A DNA stretch of 64,000 nt, taken from assembly GCA_963932145.1 (NCBI GenBank), contig OZ010590.1, positions 52,983,796 through 53,047,795 on the forward strand. Direction: 5' to 3'. The position numbers and the translations under genes are program-made. Origin of the DNA: Acanthosepion lycidas. Lineage: Eukaryota > Mollusca > Cephalopoda > Sepiida > Sepiidae. The notes under the pieces were generated by a model, which was given only the letters and a program-made list of their open reading frames with translations, made no database searches and was not told the DNA's origin. Below are positions 12,279-24,242 of the stretch, in pieces (within the stretch, counting starts at the first letter, position 1; each line of letters starts with the position of its first letter).

Positions 12279-12950
12279 TAGCTGTAGAGCCCGGCGTTGC
12301 CCGGGGATGTAACAGTAAGAGATAGATCAAGTATCGACCATCATAAAGACTGAAAAATAAAATTGACAAAGATTATTGTTTAAGGTTGACAGACACGCAT
12401 GTCTTAATTAGTTTTTTTTTTTTACGAATTAGTCAAACCTAAACTCAAACAAAGACATTGCTTTCAATTGTTATGAGTCTACCGATTGAATAGAATTTTA
12501 TTATAAACAATTGTCTTGTAAATGGAATTTTTAAAGCATTCTGAATGTAAAAATAAAGAAAAAAGTGTGCAAGACAATAAGAATCATTACCTGCCAAAAA
12601 AAAAGTGAAGTTTTGTTGAAATCAGTTGAAAAATGTAGGAAATCCGATCCCATATATAAATGAACACACACACACACACACACACAAACAACCTGGGTTT
12701 TTATAATAACTCTATATGAGTTGTCCCCCCTTTCATTCTCATGACAGCGATGTCTCTTAATCGTGTTTTCAAATTGATTTTGTGCAAAAACAATTGTGTT
12801 TTTCCAATTGGGGCACTGTCAGAACCACCGCAAAGTAATTTTACGTAGTCCTGTGAAGTTTTGTTGAAATTGGTTGAAAAATGTAGGAAATCCGATCCAA
12901 TATATAAACGAACACACACACACAACCTGGGTTTTATAATAAGTATGATG
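12279..12950. repeat. repeat with GC-rich core and duplicated 3' section
   Basis: Begins CTAGCTGTAGAGCCCGGCG; the core CCCGGCGTTGCCCGGG is a near-palindrome that stands out from the AT-rich surroundings. Further on, a section reading TTTTGTTGAAATCAGTTG, then GTAGGAAATCCGATCC, then (CA)n and CAACCTGGGTTTT occurs twice, at about 12610-12712 and 12855-12948. The AAATCGGTTGA-like phrase followed by a CA-rich tract is common at the ends of RTE-type LINEs and related repeats; that link is inference. No coding capacity was found. Confidence 0.65.
12664..12687. repeat. (CA)n microsatellite within the repeat
   Basis: About 12 CA units at the end of the first copy of the duplicated section. Confidence 0.93.
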
Positions 12951-13011
12951 TCTTTCATATCTATCTATATTTCTGAGATGTGGTATTGTAATTATTTACA
13001 CTATTTGCATT

Positions 13012-13163
13012 CTTTGGATTATTGTCCTTTTTTTTGCTATATTCACAACATTTAGGCTGTTTTTTTTTTTTTTAATTCCAATCACTTGAAGGCCAGAGTG
13101 TACAATGGCTGAAACACTGGGAATATGGCAAAAAAAGATGAGGACAAAAGTCCAAAGCATATA
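13012..13163. repeat. imperfect inverted repeat made of SINE-II bodies
   Basis: The left arm reads CTTTGGATTATTGTCC ... CTATATTCACAACATTTAGG; the right arm reads GGCTGAAACACTGGGAATAT ... GAGGACAAAAGTCCAAAGC, its imperfect complement. The phrase GAAGGCCAGAGTGTACAATG next to the centre is the SINE-II body signature. Two opposed body fragments therefore form a long hairpin, interrupted by a poly-T tract. Confidence 0.7.
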
Positions 13164-13169
13164 AATAGT

Positions 13170-16100
13170 GTCTTCTTTCATTCAAATCTTCCAGGCCCAT
13201 AAAAATTCACTAGTGTTGAACAATTATAACATACCAATATTAACTCAAACAAAATTTAATTAATTCAACTAATCATTTGTAAAATTAAAATCAAATAAAA
13301 ATGTAAAGAAAATTTTAGCAATTAACTTTAAAAACAAAAATTGAAGAGATAAGAGATTTTTTCCCAAATTATGGTTAAAATTACAATTTGGAGAAAAACA
13401 ATTAAAAAATACAATTGGTTAAAAATCCTGGTGTAAACACTTCAGTTCTGAAATAGTGGTAGGTCTTAAATTTTGCCTTGTTAAAATGTAATAAAAACTC
13501 AAAGAAAATGTTACATTTATTTTTCATTGTTTTAAATAAGTTAGCCATGGTGCAAGACAAGCTGGTTACCCAGCAATCACCTACATTGACCAACTATGTT
13601 ATGACACAGAATGCCACCCTAATGACCTCCTTGATAAAGAACCATGACAGCATTATGAATGTCGGAGCTAGCTCGACTGAATAAAATAATACACATCAAT
13701 GTCATTTAGAAAAAGAAATGTAAGCAATTCATTGAGATAATCAGATATAAAAAAAAAACAAAATAAAACTGAAGATCTATAAGTTTTCCAAAGTTTATTT
13801 TGCATAAATACTTCAGTAATGTTATGCTAGCATATTGATCTGCCATTTGCTTAGCTCAAGTTAGTTTCAAATCAGAGCAGTGTTTACTTAATTTTATATT
13901 TGCTTTTAACATGATAAAACCAACCTACAAACAAAAAAGTAATATTGATTTTTATAAACAATAAATCATTGCTTATAGATTTGTCAAGGAAATATAAAGT
14001 ATAGCATTTAATTTAATATTTTAGCTGAATATTGAGTTCACTGTGTTCAAAGGTAGTTTCTAATGCAAAGATGATGCTGGAATAATATTGTTTTCTCCTT
14101 ATAGCCTCTAATCTGTGGTGGACTAAATTAAATCTGACAGGACAAAGAAAAGGGAACATGGCAGATTAGAAGTGATATTGAGAGGGATAGAGCCCCATTC
14201 ATTCAGTGTTAAACTTTTAATTCATTTTCTTATGGTTTACCCCAGTATTGTTTTGTGCTTTTAAAGTAAGGAATGCCTTTTTTTTGTTTGATAAAAATCA
14301 CTATTTTCTATACATCATACTTTCTTTGTTGTTCTAATTGGGGTGTAAGATAAAATGCATCTGCAGTTTCACAATGTGGATTTTGATCCATGGTTATTTT
14401 TCTCAGCTGTAACAGCATCATCATCTCCCCAGTGAAATTTGCTTTCTGAAGATTTAATGCTTTTTGATCTGGCTAAATTAGTAATGTGTTGATGCAATAA
14501 ATGTTGTATGCTATAATCTCATTCAATCAAATTATTATTAGTGTATCCAAGTATAAATTTACATACAATTAATAATGATAGATTTGGTATAGTTTTATAA
14601 AAAGACAAAGAATATTGTCCCCAGAATTGTAGATAGTAACTGATTTCTCTCTTTCCAGAAATTGAAGGCATATGGAAAAAAACAAAACAAAAAACAATTT
14701 ATTAGTGAGATATTGGTCATTCATTCATTCTTGAGAAGGCAAATTGTGCAAAAATTACAAATTGATTCTGGAATTATTATAGTTTAATTTCCTTATTAAA
14801 TAAATAATTGGTACTTTGATATTAATGATTATTTATTTTAAAGCTGACACAATTGCAGATTGCTGATAAGTTTTTAAGCACTATGAAAATGCTAGCTAAC
14901 ACCAATATTTTTTTCTCACTAACCCCTGCATCAATCAAAATTTTTTTTATAAAATTATATGTAAAGTGAAGTTAAAATTTATTTAATTTCAGAAATTATG
15001 CATACTTAAAAAAGAAGAAAAAATTCCTTATCAGTTGTTAAGTATGATTCTCAATTATAAAGAAGATATGAATAAAATTGAGTTTTTAATATGTATTGAA
15101 AATTGAATAAACATTTTTCTGCCTCTCTGCTAACCTTGAATTGTTTATCTGGATTTTTTTTTCGTTCGAGTTTTGTTACTCTGGACTGGAAAGATCACTA
15201 ATAAACTTTAACAGTTTAGTCTCTCTCTGCTGTAAAATATTGATAGTGTCTTAATTTTTCTCTTATTTTCTTGACCTATCATATAAATGAATTTTCATCT
15301 TTTATTACATTATTGAAATTACTGTTGAAGGTTATCAAGTTGAACATGCCTTATGAGGGTTTACACAATCTTTTGTTGGCTAAGTATGTGAAGCAAAACA
15401 GTTATACATCGGATGATCTTGTATTTAGCCTTTATTAAGAAGCTTAGTTTAGAAGCTTTGACATGATGTATTGGCAATATTAGTCTGGTTATAAGCAACA
15501 CTTTCATTTTCATCCTGCTTACTTAATGCATCTGTATTGATGTTCCACTCTATTGTTTCTACTAAATTAACTGACGCTAATATTGCCGTATCAGTTGATA
15601 ATTTTGGACAACCTTTGTATACTCATCTACTTCATGTCCCACCTCCTGAAGAATCTCCTCCAAGTGCATCCTTATCAAAATGGACTGACAAAAGAACTCT
15701 TTGGGAAACATTTAACTTATAGTTATTCACCTGGAGAGCAGCAAAAAAGGTGGTAATAAAATGCACAAATGTGGGTTTATATAAGATTCATAATGCATAC
15801 ATTACTGTATTAAACTGTTTTTAAATATTTGTTTTAATTTTTGCCCAATTAACAAAGATTTTTATTTCATTTTTATTTCCAAGCATCCATTGGAGCCCTT
15901 CAATGTATATGTTTTAGCTTATTTTTTCCTATTCTACTCACTCTTTCTTTATTAAAATCTTTGATTGGGTTCTGGCTGGTTTTGGGCATTTTTTTCCTCC
16001 TCTTCCTCAAAGTGTATTTCTTGGTAATGCTTTATTTTAATGTTGATTAAAAAAAAAAATATTTTTTTATTCCAAACTAATATTGGTCTTATCTAATAAA

Positions 16101-16187
16101 ATGGGTTTTTATTATGCCTGATTAAAGGAATAAATTCTCTTACTCATGAAGGAACTTAACGGAAAACACTTGATTGCATTTCGATGT

Positions 16188-16222
<35 letters not shown>

Positions 16223-17500
16223 TAAATGGTTATTATTAAAATGTCTAATTTTACAATTAGAAAACCTGTACAAAAACTGCTTTGTTAATTGAATTATGAA
16301 AAGATTTGAATGTCAAGGTGGTGGAATATAAAAAACAATTTTACATTACTTATCTGCCTCTCTATAATTTCAAATTTTTTCTTTCAATCTTATGTTTGTC
16401 CCATAATAGTTGTTACATTTTCATATATATTTCCTACATTAAATGTAACATTTATTATGAGACAGTCATTATTATTATTTCTTCAGCAATTTAATATTAG
16501 TTTAAAAAAAAAAAGTAAAAAGGCTGTCATTTATTTATTTTTTTTTTTTTCATGTTTTGATATTTTCTTATTAGGTTTTGATTTTTATTTAATTTAAATA
16601 AAAATTATTAAAATTCTGGAAAATTTTCAAAATTTTATCTTTATTTTAAAATATTTAATTTCATTGATGGTTTTATTCATAATTATGTTTTAAACTTTTA
16701 CTACTTGCTTATTTTATTTAAAACTGATTTGATTTTGTATGTTTACTTTTAAATATTTTATATTGCTTTGTTTTTTGTTTTAAACTTTTTTAATTTGAAC
16801 CTTAACTTTTCTTAATGACCTAATTGTGTTTTTAAATATGTCAGAAAGCACGCCCAAATATTCTGCTCGTTAATTAAATGTAAATCCACATTATTTTTAA
16901 AAATGTAGATGACACATGTTTTCAAATTTCAGTAATTATGCAAAAGAGTTTTTAAAAATAGTTAAATGAAAACTATGACTTTCTAATTAATAAAAAATGA
17001 ACATACGGTACATAATATTTTTCTTTATTTATATTTATCACAATATTGTATAAAGTGTTATTTTGCATTGAACATTACTATTTTAAAGGGCTATACCACT
17101 CTATAACAACAAAGGTTTTACCATAGCTGACATTTTTTTCTTTTTGATTCTAACAAAAATGTTGGAACTTTAAAGAAGAATAAATAATTCCATCATTCTT
17201 TTAATTTTTACCTTTCTTTAATTGCTGTAAATTAATAGGTATTTACTTAGCTTTGTCTGACACAAGTCTACAATTTTAGGGCCCTTCCTCATTAAGACTA
17301 GCTTGTTAACCAATTCACTATGGGGAATTGTTATATAAATTATTCTTAAATTATTGGAGTATCATGGTAGGTCTTTCAAAGCATTTCTTGAGGTAATAGA
17401 GGTTACTTGATGATGTGCCATGAGTTGTGTAACCCATGATGGTCATACTGATGCCACATGGCCTGCAACTGCTTATGGTGTTCATAGGGCAATATAGTCT
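13170..17500. other. AT-rich non-coding stretch, one unexplained open frame
   Basis: Apart from the open segment at 15495-15722, listed separately, nothing recognisable was found on either strand. Poly-T tracts occur at about 16191-16220 and elsewhere. Confidence 0.6.
15495..15722 (+). other. unrecognised open frame, possible exon or gene relic
   Basis: From a stop at 15492 the frame stays open to a TAG at 15720-15722. It has a single internal methionine at about 15540. The translation has mixed, protein-like composition, including QPLYTHLLHVPPPEESPP and SKWTDKRTLWETFNL, unlike the low-complexity frames around it. A possible acceptor (ATAAG) lies at its left edge, which would make it a terminal exon. 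I do not recognise a family, and no partner exon was found. It could be a relic of a transposon gene. It is recorded because composition alone makes it stand out. Confidence 0.25.
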
Positions 17501-17800
17501 GATGAATCCCATTTCTCTTCAGGTTGGTTTTGAATTCAGCTTTCCTTTTTAGTTTTCCTATCAAGGATAAAAAAAAAAAAAATCTAGTTTGCCCTATTAT
17601 TTACAAGGGTTTTGAATTTAGAGATTTAGACTTAGGCTGGATTACTAAAGAAAGTCCAGTCTTCCCTACTATTTAATCCATAATTGGAGGAAAAGAATTT
17701 CTGCTTTTTCCAAGGATGTTAGTGCAAAGTGGATGAAATGGACTTGGTTAGAATTTGAAACTTAATTGGCTGATTCCACTTGCTGTATGAGTAACTGTAA
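17500..17800 (-). mobile_element. SINE-I copy, decayed
   Basis: Carries GGTTTTGAATTCAGCTTTCC, two decayed versions of the CTAGTTTGCCCTATTATTTA section, TTGGAGGAAAAGAATTT and TTAGAATTTGAAAC. The repeated middle section suggests an internal duplication or two overlapping insertions. Confidence 0.55.
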
Positions 17801-17854
17801 TATGTAGACATATCCAATAGGTGATGCCCATTTCCTCTCAAAATAATATTCAGC

Positions 17855-18180
17855 AGATTCTACTGGGTTATGATACCAATAACGGAGACACTATATCCAG
17901 AGAGATTCATACCTTCCTCAAAGACATTAGCGAGAAGAGAATGCACATTACCTCAACTGGAATTGAACTTTAGTTTGCTGATTTAAACATTTGTTAATGG
18001 ATAAAATAGATTTGTATGCATTTTTTTTTCCTTTCTTTTTAAATTCCCTATACATTCGTCATATACTTTTTTCATGATGAATAAAGGAGTGACTTTCCCA
18101 AGGGCATTAGTGAAAAGTCAATGTAGACGATCTCGACTGGAATTTGAACTTGGATCACCATTTTATTTTCTCTGCTATTA
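17855..18180 (-). mobile_element. two further SINE-I fragments
   Basis: Around 17910-17990 the text reads GAGATTCATACCTTCCTC ... CTGGAATTGAACTT, and around 18090-18160 it reads CTTTCCCAAGGGCATTAG ... CTGGAATTTGAACTTGG. Both follow the SINE-I order on the minus strand. They are adjacent, partly overlapping relics. Confidence 0.5.
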
Positions 18181-18199
18181 TCTATTAAGATAACTCTAA

Positions 18200-20270
18200 A
18201 CCTTTATAATAGTTGAATATTTAATATATTACAATTTATCACATTGTGAAATTATTTTTCTATTCATTGTACTAAGCAAGAGAAATTGACTGATTTTCAT
18301 TTTAAAACCAAAGACCTCAAGACAGTTTTTTTTTTTTTTTTTTTTTTTTTATTAACTCACATCTAACTTTCACTTTGGGATATTATTTTTAATATCGTAG
18401 AATAATTATTTGGTTTTATAAACTCTCATAATATTTTCTTTTTCTAAGGAAATAAATATGGCCATAAGGTAAATCAGTTGACATTGTGTCAAGAATTACC
18501 TTTCGTCAAGCTGACTGGACTTTGTACGAGAAGATAATGAACAATAAAAGTAAGGTTAATCAATTAGAAAATCATATCTGCTAAATGGTATTTTTTCATG
18601 TTAAAGATCATTGCCAGTCTAAGTACATACAAATCTACAAACATGAACAGTCTTGCACTTCTGAAACATTCTGGCTCATCTCCCATGAAATAAGTTTGTT
18701 GTTATTTCACCAACAACACAAATGTAGTGAAAAAGTTTCTCTGTTTCCTTTTGGTTATTATGGGTGTCTAAGATAACCATTATATGTCCCCTTTAAAAAA
18801 ATGAATCCTGCAGTGAAGTGAGATTTGAAGCAAAGTATGACCCAATTATTATGACAAGAAAACCAGTATTAAAGGTAATATGTTAAAAAAAAAATTAGTA
18901 AAAAAGAAAAACCATTAAGCTACTTCATTGGGAAGCAGATTTGACTTGAGCAAAAGTAAAAATAGGATACTGGCAAACTTGGACCTTCATGCCTGAAAAA
19001 AAAAAATGGTGTATCGAAAAGATTTTTCCATTGACACCACTATTTTAACTACCTTCACTCCTTGGCAATGTTTATTGTTTTGAAAAATAAGAATAATTGT
19101 AATAAAACCTAAATATATGAAAGTAAATTTATATATTTTTTATGTTCTTAAGAATTGACAACAAAAATAATAAATGCTGTTAGATTGTTTATTGTAATGG
19201 TTGGCAAAAGATCAGCTAATTACTAATTGATCTGAACTAAAATGGCAAATAAGGATTTCCTTATAGTTGGTTCATATATTTTAATAATTTAGTAAATGTT
19301 TATAAATTTATGAATGAAAAATTGTTTTCATATTTATTTCTTTATCAATTGGTAAATGATAAATATTTAATTGCATTAATTTTTAGAATTTTTAAAAATT
19401 ATATATTGATAAAAAGATAATTTAATACCATATTATTTATCATTGGTAAGTAAACACCTCAACATCAGGCAATACTGTATTCTCATATGGTCTTGATGTA
19501 TGATACCTATCCTTTGATATATTAAAGAAGGAACAATTAATTTTTTTTCTTTTTTCATTGTTTGAGTAACTGAGTGGAAAAAGAAAAACTAGGCATAGAA
19601 TTTAGAGAAGAATCTCCCTTTTTTTATTATTGTGAATATTAAAATTAGTGACAAAATTAGAAAACAGTTGATTTTATCAGGTGTAATTTATTGGTTCCTA
19701 TCAATGAGAGAAAATATTTGGTCACTTGATTGTCTTGGTTTGTAAATAAACCCTGATATTAACACTGCTTATCATTAAAATAGAAAATGTCTTTATTCTG
19801 TCCTTTTAATATGACAGTTAAGTCTTGTGCTGTATTTAGTAGATAAAGTTCATGGTATATACTTATCTTTTACTATATCCTGATTAGAATATATTGAACT
19901 GCATTGGGCACTATATTTTTTATATTAAAGGTATTATAAGTATTCTGTATTAATTTCTTAATGCTATTCCAGCTGATACTTAGCTTAGTGGTGAGAACAG
20001 TTGGCAAATGGTTATAAGGTAGAGGTTTAAATACTGATATTGAAAACAGTAATTTGGAAAGAAAAGTAACATCTAAACTTTTAAAGCTTGAAATAGCACA
20101 TGAGCTCAGTAATTGGACTTTTTTTTTCTTTTTTTTTTTTATTTATTAGAATCATTCTTGCATTGACTTGATGAAAAGTAGGAAGTCTTTGAATTTACAT
20201 CAGAGACTTGTGATTGTAGTGCTAATTTCCTGCTGTAATAAATCTAAAACGAGCATGGATATTATTTATA
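18200..20270. other. AT-rich non-coding stretch, nothing recognisable
   Basis: Both strands read; only poly-A/T tracts (e.g. about 18327-18350) were seen. Confidence 0.6.
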
Positions 20271-20277
20271 CCATTCA

Positions 20278-20590
20278 AATTGTTCAGACTGTTGTCTTCA
20301 TCTTTGTCATATTCATGACATTTCGGACATTGTACACTCTGGCCTTCTTAATGATATATGTTGAAATTTTCAACTGAACCCTTCATTTTGACCACTGGGG
20401 TAGATTGTTCTAGTTCCACATGCCATGACTTTTTGGGATATCTCAGTTTCAGTTAAATCCCTTCAGTAATGCAACTCTCCAAGTTTTTGTTCCTTTCTGC
20501 TGTGGCCAGATATTGAACTCACAACTCTTTGGATTAAGTCACAGGATTACTTCAGCCAATGCTTTTATTCACTGGACCATGTGTCCTTGA
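20278..20590 (-). mobile_element. SINE-II copy, nearly full length
   Basis: On the minus strand it starts at about 20585 with CATGGTCCAGTGAATAAAAG (A-box-like), followed by GTTGTGAGTTCAATATCTGG (B-box-like). The body then runs leftward through GAAGGCCAGAGTGTACAATG, TCCGAAATGTC and AAGATGAAGACAACAGTC. It is the best-preserved copy of this family in the window and defines its orientation. Confidence 0.7.
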
Positions 20591-20821
20591 GGATAACATG
20601 TTAAATACAGAAAACATAATGTATATTTCAGCAATAGTTTTTCATTGATAAATTGTATTAAAAATGATAGGGATTTTTTTTCTTGGCTATGTACAGGAGA
20701 ACATATGTTTGGATCCAGTGAGTGTAGAAATTGTCCAAATGTTAGAAGTATGGTTGAAAGCACGTTATCACAAACAGAACAATATCTATAATCTCTGGAC
20801 CTAAACAATTAATTTTTAATT

Positions 20822-20985
20822 CAACATGTGTCTCTAAAACATGCCATTAATTTAAATGCAATGTCAGTTGTTATCTTGTGTCTTTTATTGTTCCCTCAAT
20901 GTTTTCTTTTTTTCATATTGTCATGCACTCAGTTTGTATTTTAGTGGCTTTATTGGCTGGGTCAGGGAGGAATGATAAACAATAT
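20822..20985 (+). mobile_element. LINE-A 3' end, short
   Basis: TTTAAATGCAATGTCAGTTG, a CTTTTATTGTTCCCTC phrase, TTTTAGTGGCTTTATTGGC and AATGATAAA follow the order of the LINE-A tail. Only the 3' untranslated end is present. Confidence 0.65.
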
Positions 20986-21239
20986 CTTCTGATATAAAGT
21001 ATCATAATATATATTTATACATATATAAAATAATAATGAACTGTTGCAATAATAAGTGAAGAATCACAAAACTCCATGTCAACCTCCTAATAAGTATTTT
21101 GAACTTAAATGACTTCTGAGACATGCACGTCATATATATGGTGGTGGATTCTCCCATTCTATTTGACGTATAAGGGTCAAGCAGTTCAATTCCTAGGAAC
21201 TGATAGCCAGACACCAGCACATATGATTTGATTATAGTG

Positions 21240-21535
21240 GGGTAGTCTTTGTGCAGAACCAACCATGCTTTTTGAAGGGCCGGATACAGATACCTGGTGC
21301 ACTATGTGCCACAAGGTCCCCAAACATCCCTCCGCATGTTTTGAATTCAGAGTTGTACTTTTCCTAGACCAATTGCCATCCAAGGCTATAGAACCCATCT
21401 GTTTTGCTATTTACTCATAGCTGCAGGGAGAAGAGGATTCATACCTTTCCCAAAGGTATTAGAACGTAAATGAATGTAATGTATTTGACTGGAATTCAGA
21501 CTTAGCTCTCTGATTCCTCAATATGTGCCGCTATC
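21240..21535 (-). mobile_element. SINE-I copy
   Basis: Contains AATTGCCATCCAAGGCTATA, GGGAGAAGAGGATTCATACC, CCCAAAGGTATTAGAACG and GACTGGAATTCAGAC in the SINE-I order, with the tRNA-like head to the right. It is among the better-preserved copies and ends about 25 bases before the mariner-like element. Confidence 0.75.
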
Positions 21536-21558
21536 CACTACTCCATATATGATGTATC

Positions 21559-22926
21559 AAAAATACTTTTACAACTTTTGGGGTGGGTTCCACACACCAA
21601 AACAAGGACGAAATTTCATATAAACACATGTCCACAAATCCTTTGATTTTGAGTTATTAAGTTTAAAGAAATTTTATGGTAGATTGCGCGCTGTTGCCAG
21701 GTTAACTAGGTTACGTTTGTTAATCGAGTACGTTTTTTGCAAGTTGGTCTTCGTTTAATGTGTGTAATAGTGAGTTAACTGAGAAGTGTTCCATTTAACA
21801 ATAGCAAGATATTCATATCATAAGCAGGCAGATATGATTATTACATACAACTATGTGAATGATAATGGACACAAGGCTGCACGGCTGTATCAGATTGTAT
21901 TTCCAGAGACGATGGTAGCTGAGTCATACAACCTTTGCTGCTGTTTATTATCACTTTTCTGAGACTGTATCCATGGCACCATAAACTATGGATTGAGGAA
22001 GACTGAGATCCCCTCATACACCTGTTTGAAACACATTCTACAGGCAGTCAGAGACAATCCAGGTATCAGCACATCAAGTGGCTCTAGTATCTTGTACGTC
22101 TCATAGTACTGTATGGAGAGTACTTCAAAAGCAGCTCTTCTATCTGTATCATTTGCAACATGTACAGAGTTTTTGCCGATGGTTTATTGAACAAAACTGC
22201 TGATCTGTTGTTTGTCTCTTCAGTCTTGTTTACTGATGAGGCAACATTTGGAAGAGATGGAATAAAAAATTAGCACAGCCAACATTTGTGGGCATATCGG
22301 AATCCCCATGGTAAAATAAAATTGTAAACTGATGCTGGTGTCTAGACTAGATTACGATTAATGTGTGGGCTGGAATTGTTGGTGACTGCCTAGTAGGTCC
22401 ATATGTTCTTTCAGCATGTCTTACAGGAGCTGTCTACAGGGCCTATTTTGAACACACTTCCAGACCTGCTAGAGGATGCATCTCTGCTAATAGAAAGATG
22501 CATGTGGTTCATGCATGATGGGGTCAAGCACATTTTAGTTATCTTGTTTGTGATGCTCTGCTTGATATCTACCTTAACAGATGGTTAGGTAAGGGAAGAC
22601 TGGTTCCATGGCCTGCATGTTACCCCACACGTCAGTTCTTTGAATTTTTTTCTGTGGAGCCACCTAAAACAATTGGTTTATGCAGCAGACATTAATAACA
22701 CAGAAATGTTTCATCAATGTGTCATGGGAGCCTGTGAAACCATTCAACACTGTGTGGGTGTATTTGAAAGAGTCCACCAGTCAATGATTCGACTGGTGCA
22801 TGCATGTTTAGAAGCAAGCGGGGGAGGGACATTTTGAACATTTGTTATGAGTTGTTGTGTTGAAGTACAATGATAGCCTTTTGGACATATGTTTATGTGG
22901 ACATTTTAACTTGTTAAAGTATTTTT
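21559..22926 (+). mobile_element. mariner/Tc1-superfamily element, dead, near full length
   Basis: About 1.37 kb with degenerate inverted ends. The left end reads AAAAATACTTTTACAAC and the right end the complement of a closely similar phrase; further inside, ATAAACACATGTCCA at 21620-21634 is mirrored at 22882-22896 with one difference. The body encodes a broken DDE transposase on the plus strand. It begins about 21836 with ADMIITYNYVNDNGHKAARL, then LTDEATFGRDGI near 22230 (first aspartate), WFMHDGVKH near 22509 (second) and SLNFFLWSHLKQLVY near 22640, where the usual third acidic residue is asparagine. It ends with FERVHQSMIRLVHACLEASG. Several stops and frameshifts make it non-functional. 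The pattern resembles the insect transposase group annotated with DUF4817 at the N terminus; that is recollection and was not searched. Confidence 0.85.
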
Positions 22927-22929
22927 GGA

Positions 22930-23629
22930 TTGTATCTTGGATTGTACATTAGAATGGGGCAAAAACAGCATGATGTTAAAATTTAAGAGTCTATCTTCTT
23001 CAATTACTTTAAAGTACTTTCATTAAAAAACATTTTGAATTAATGCAGTTACTGATATATCAGAAATAGTCTGTATTTATTCAATCAAATTTAGCCGAGG
23101 ACATGAAAGGGTAAAACAGGCAACATGAAGACCCACTTCAGACCACAATTGGAGTTTTTTGAAATTCAATTTGTCAGTGTTCTATCAGTGTGTAAAAGAG
23201 GATATATTTATAAAGCAGTTGCTAAGTTTGATGAAAATTGGTTGAAAGATCAACAAAAAATAAGAAAGAAGCCAGTATAAATCACCATTTTTTGCTGTTT
23301 ATACAGGTTTTTACTATATGGGTGGACTTGGTTATTAAGTTAAATGACTGTTAGACAATCAACTTATTGTTGGCTACAATTGAGCAAAGTTTGTATTAGA
23401 TTAATTGAAAATTGAGGGAATTTTTAGTTTAAAATTTGTGTTGAAATTGATTTTTCGTCTTTTGTAGTTTTTCGCTAAACACAGTGGCGTAGAAATAAAA
23501 ATGTGGTATCGTTGAGCTCGTCATGATGTAAGTAATCTACATATCGAGTTTGAACGAAATCAGAGGAAAAAGTTGAATTTATTGATTTTTGATCGGCTTT
23601 ATCATTTATTGATTTTTGTAAAAATTATC

Positions 23630-23664
<35 letters not shown>

Positions 23665-23756
23665 CTAAGAACATATCTCTTACATTGTACAATGTATGTG
23701 CCAAGTTTGGTCAAAATCGGTTGGATAGATCTCGAGTGAAAAGGTATCACACACTC

Positions 23757-23807
<51 letters not shown>

Positions 23808-23815
23808 TGTTTTTT
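22930..23815. repeat. RTE-tail-like repeat ending in microsatellite
   Basis: Two related phrases, AAGTTTGATGAAAATTGGTTG at about 23226 (first 20 bases matter) and GTTTGGTCAAAATCGGTTGG at about 23706, occur about 480 bases apart. The second is followed by TCTCGAGTGAAAAGG and a (TA)n(CA)n tract to 23810. This phrase is typical of LINE 3' ends that finish in a microsatellite. Nothing coding was recognised. Confidence 0.45.
23761..23808. repeat. (TA)n(CA)n microsatellite
   Basis: TA units followed by a few CA units, directly after the repeat tail. Confidence 0.94.
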
Positions 23816-24151
23816 AACTTCAATAATTTGAAAAAGTGATCATATTGGAAATATTCTGATGGCTTGGAAAGTTACTTCCTCTTATGTAGATCACAAAGAA
23901 TTATTTTATGAAACTTGTACAGTGTGGATTTGTTTTTCTAATTAAATTTAAATTAAATTTTTTTTTTTTATAGAAAATTTCCTTATTTTATAGCTATAGA
24001 TCTTTGAATGCCTAAAACTTTCTAGAGAAATTATCACTTTTATTTCATTATGTAGTGTTACTGTTGATTTGATAGTTTTCATAAATAAGTAAAAGGATAA
24101 TAATCTATAATTTTTTATATATATCAAGAACAGTTTTAAAAGAAAACATGT

Positions 24152-24242
24152 ATGACAAATTGGAATAAAGTTTTTGTGACATGCTTTGTGATGAAGTCCT
24201 AATGGATGAAACATGTCACAAAAACATTTTCCAATTTGTCAT
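24152..24242. repeat. inverted repeat, 31-32-base arms and 28-base spacer
   Basis: The left arm starts ATGACAAATTGGAATAAAG and ends TTTTTGTGACATG at 24183; the right arm starts CATGTCACAAAAAC at 24212 and ends CCAATTTGTCAT at 24242. The arms differ at two or three positions. The spacer reads CTTTGTGATGAAGTCC, then TAATGGATGAAA. Confidence 0.9.

Noticed and set aside
24152..24242. Claim of an active hammerhead ribozyme
   Set aside because: The CUGA start is altered, stem I cannot be formed and stem II has an extra A; kept only as a low-level resemblance.
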